This document shows positions 5,550-6,198 of a stretch of DNA of 6,198 nucleotides, piece by piece (the first letter of the stretch is position 1; every line of letters begins with the position of its first letter). The translations under genes were made by a program, and so were the position numbers. Under the pieces are notes generated by a model. It saw only the letters and a program-made list of their open reading frames with translations, was not told the DNA's origin and ran no database searches. Where the stretch lies: the NCBI GenBank assembly GCA_937859895.1, contig CALMAV010000172.1, positions 1 through 6,198 of the forward strand. Direction: 5' to 3'. The DNA comes from an uncultured Bryobacterales bacterium. GTDB taxonomy: Bacteria; Acidobacteriota; Terriglobia; Bryobacterales; Bryobacteraceae.

Positions 5550-6059
5550 CTACGATCCTTGCTCGGCCTGGCTAGGGTTCGAGCTAGTGGGATCGGACGG
5601 AGCCTGGGCAGCTACAAGCGGGGCAATAACATCAATTGTGCCACCAGCGGCTTGAATCTTCGCGAGCGCCGATTTTGAGAAGACGTGCGCACGTACCGTA
5701 ACTGGACGAGTTAGCTCGCCATTGCCCAGGATCTTGAGTCCATACTCGAGTTTCTTAAGAACGCCTGTCGCTAGAAGTGATTCGGGAGTGAAGCTGTCAC
5801 CGGGCAAATCCTGCAGTTGACTGACATTAATGATGGCGTACTCTTTATGAAAGATGTTGGTGAAGCCGCGTTTGGGCAAACGTCGATGCAAAGGCATCTG
5901 GCCGCCTTCAAATCCGCGCATTTCGCTATAACCGGAGATAGACTTGGCACCCTTAGCGCCACGGCCGGAGAACTTGCCGCGACCGGTACCCATGCCTTGG
6001 CCAACGCGCTGTCTTTTCTGTTTCTGCCCCTTCGGGGACCGGAGACTACTGAGATTCAT
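5550..6059 (-). CDS. rplO: 50S ribosomal protein L15
   Basis: L15 is a late-assembly 50S protein that contacts 23S rRNA with a long basic N-terminal extension. The 169-residue product begins MNLSSLRSPKGQKQKRQRVG, then the glycine-rich GMGTGRGKFSGRGAKGAKS, GFEGGQMPLHRRLPKRGF (about 50-67), and the C-terminal signature KILGNGEL with AHVFSKSALAKIQAAGGTIDVI. Most L15 proteins end near that last motif; here about 24 more residues follow (APLVAAQAPSD to AEQGS), rich in Ala, Pro, Ser and Gln and likely disordered. ATG 6059-6057 is preceded by AGAAGGA (plus 6063-6069), three bases away. It lies between rpmD and secY, the standard spc-operon order. Confidence 0.98.
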   Translation of the reverse strand: MNLSSLRSPKGQKQKRQRVGQGMGTGRGKFSGRGAKGAKSISGYSEMRGFEGGQMPLHRRLPKRGFTNIFHKEYAIINVSQLQDLPGDSFTPESLLATGVLKKLEYGLKILGNGELTRPVTVRAHVFSKSALAKIQAAGGTIDVIAPLVAAQAPSDPTSSNPSQAEQGS

Positions 6060-6079
6060 GATTCCTTCTACCTATAGAC

Positions 6080-6112
6080 GCACGCCGCGTTCGCTGGACG
6101 AAGGCGGCGCAC
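6080..6112 (-). other. GC-rich hairpin in the rpmD-rplO spacer
   Basis: On the minus strand CGCCGC (plus 6104-6109) pairs with GCGGCG (plus 6083-6088). The stem continues inward past one C-C mismatch as TTCG with CGAA around a five-base loop, and outward by two G-U pairs and one G-C. No T tract follows, so it is not an intrinsic terminator. It sits in an 84-nt gap, about 20 nt before the rplO start, and could affect message processing or rplO translation. Confidence 0.5.
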
Positions 6113-6143
6113 TCGGCTGATTGTACTGATTATCGTTACTGGA

Positions 6144-6198
6144 CTAATCTTTAACGATTTCGAGCAGGTGCGGTACTTTGGCTACCATGCCCCGGAAC
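6144..6198 (-). CDS. rpmD: 50S ribosomal protein L30, C-terminal fragment
   Basis: Only the last 17 complete codons and the TAG stop (6146-6144) are inside the window; the frame is open to the edge. The residues FRGMVAKVPHLLEIVKD match the conserved C-terminal end of bacterial L30, where (I/V)RGMI-x-KV-x-HLV-x-V is typical, with Phe here before RGM. L30 is a small 50S protein. The location immediately upstream of rplO is the universal spc-operon order, which makes the call safe despite the short fragment. An 84-nt spacer separates it from rplO. Confidence 0.9.
   Translation of the reverse strand, partial: FRGMVAKVPHLLEIVKD

Noticed and set aside
1..6198. Mobile element, CRISPR array, toxin-antitoxin or other novel system
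   Set aside because: All of the sequence is explained by conserved housekeeping genes and short spacers; no direct repeats, transposase-like frames or foreign-looking segments were seen.

Overview
The window is a conserved chromosomal stretch covering the junction of the bacterial spc and alpha ribosomal-protein operons. All ten genes lie on the minus strand, so transcription runs from high to low coordinates. In that order they are the tail of rpmD (L30), rplO (L15), secY, adk, map, infA (IF-1), rpmJ (L36), rpsM (S13), rpsK (S11), rpsD (S4) and the first 211 codons of rpoA. The plus strand carries only mirror-image open frames and no gene I can support.

Placing adk-map-infA between secY and rpmJ is common in Gram-positives, Acidobacteriota and several other phyla. 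In E. coli rpmJ directly follows secY. The RpoA N-terminus, the cysteine-rich (zinc-type) S4 and the style of the L15, SecY and S11 sequences fit Acidobacteriota best, possibly near Solibacter/Bryobacter. This is inference from remembered family resemblance, not from a search.

Layout: 6144-6198 is the rpmD 3' end. 6060-6143 is an 84-nt spacer with a strong hairpin. 5550-6059 is rplO. From 4110 to 5516 comes secY. The block secY-adk-map-infA-rpmJ (2266-5516) is packed with gaps or overlaps of only a few bases: TAG-T-ATG, TAA then nine bases then ATG, and ATGA twice. Most of its starts have poor Shine-Dalgarno sequences, which suggests translational coupling. rpsM and rpsK follow with good ribosome binding sites. 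A 138-nt spacer (1303-1440), the largest in the window, precedes rpsD. It holds an inverted repeat across the rpsK stop codon, an AT-rich hairpin, and a small hairpin that presents the rpsD Shine-Dalgarno in its loop next to a TTG start codon. rpoA follows 33 nt later with a strong ribosome binding site and runs off the window.

The genes link translation (L30, L15, L36, S13, S11, S4, IF-1), transcription (RNA polymerase alpha), protein export (SecY), nucleotide energy balance (Adk) and N-terminal Met removal (MetAP), so their supply is tied to growth. I found no novel defence, mobile or metabolic system. The points worth a second look are the rpsD leader as a possible S4 autoregulatory site, the divergent IF-1, the coupled SD-poor block, and a glutamate in the Adk zinc site.
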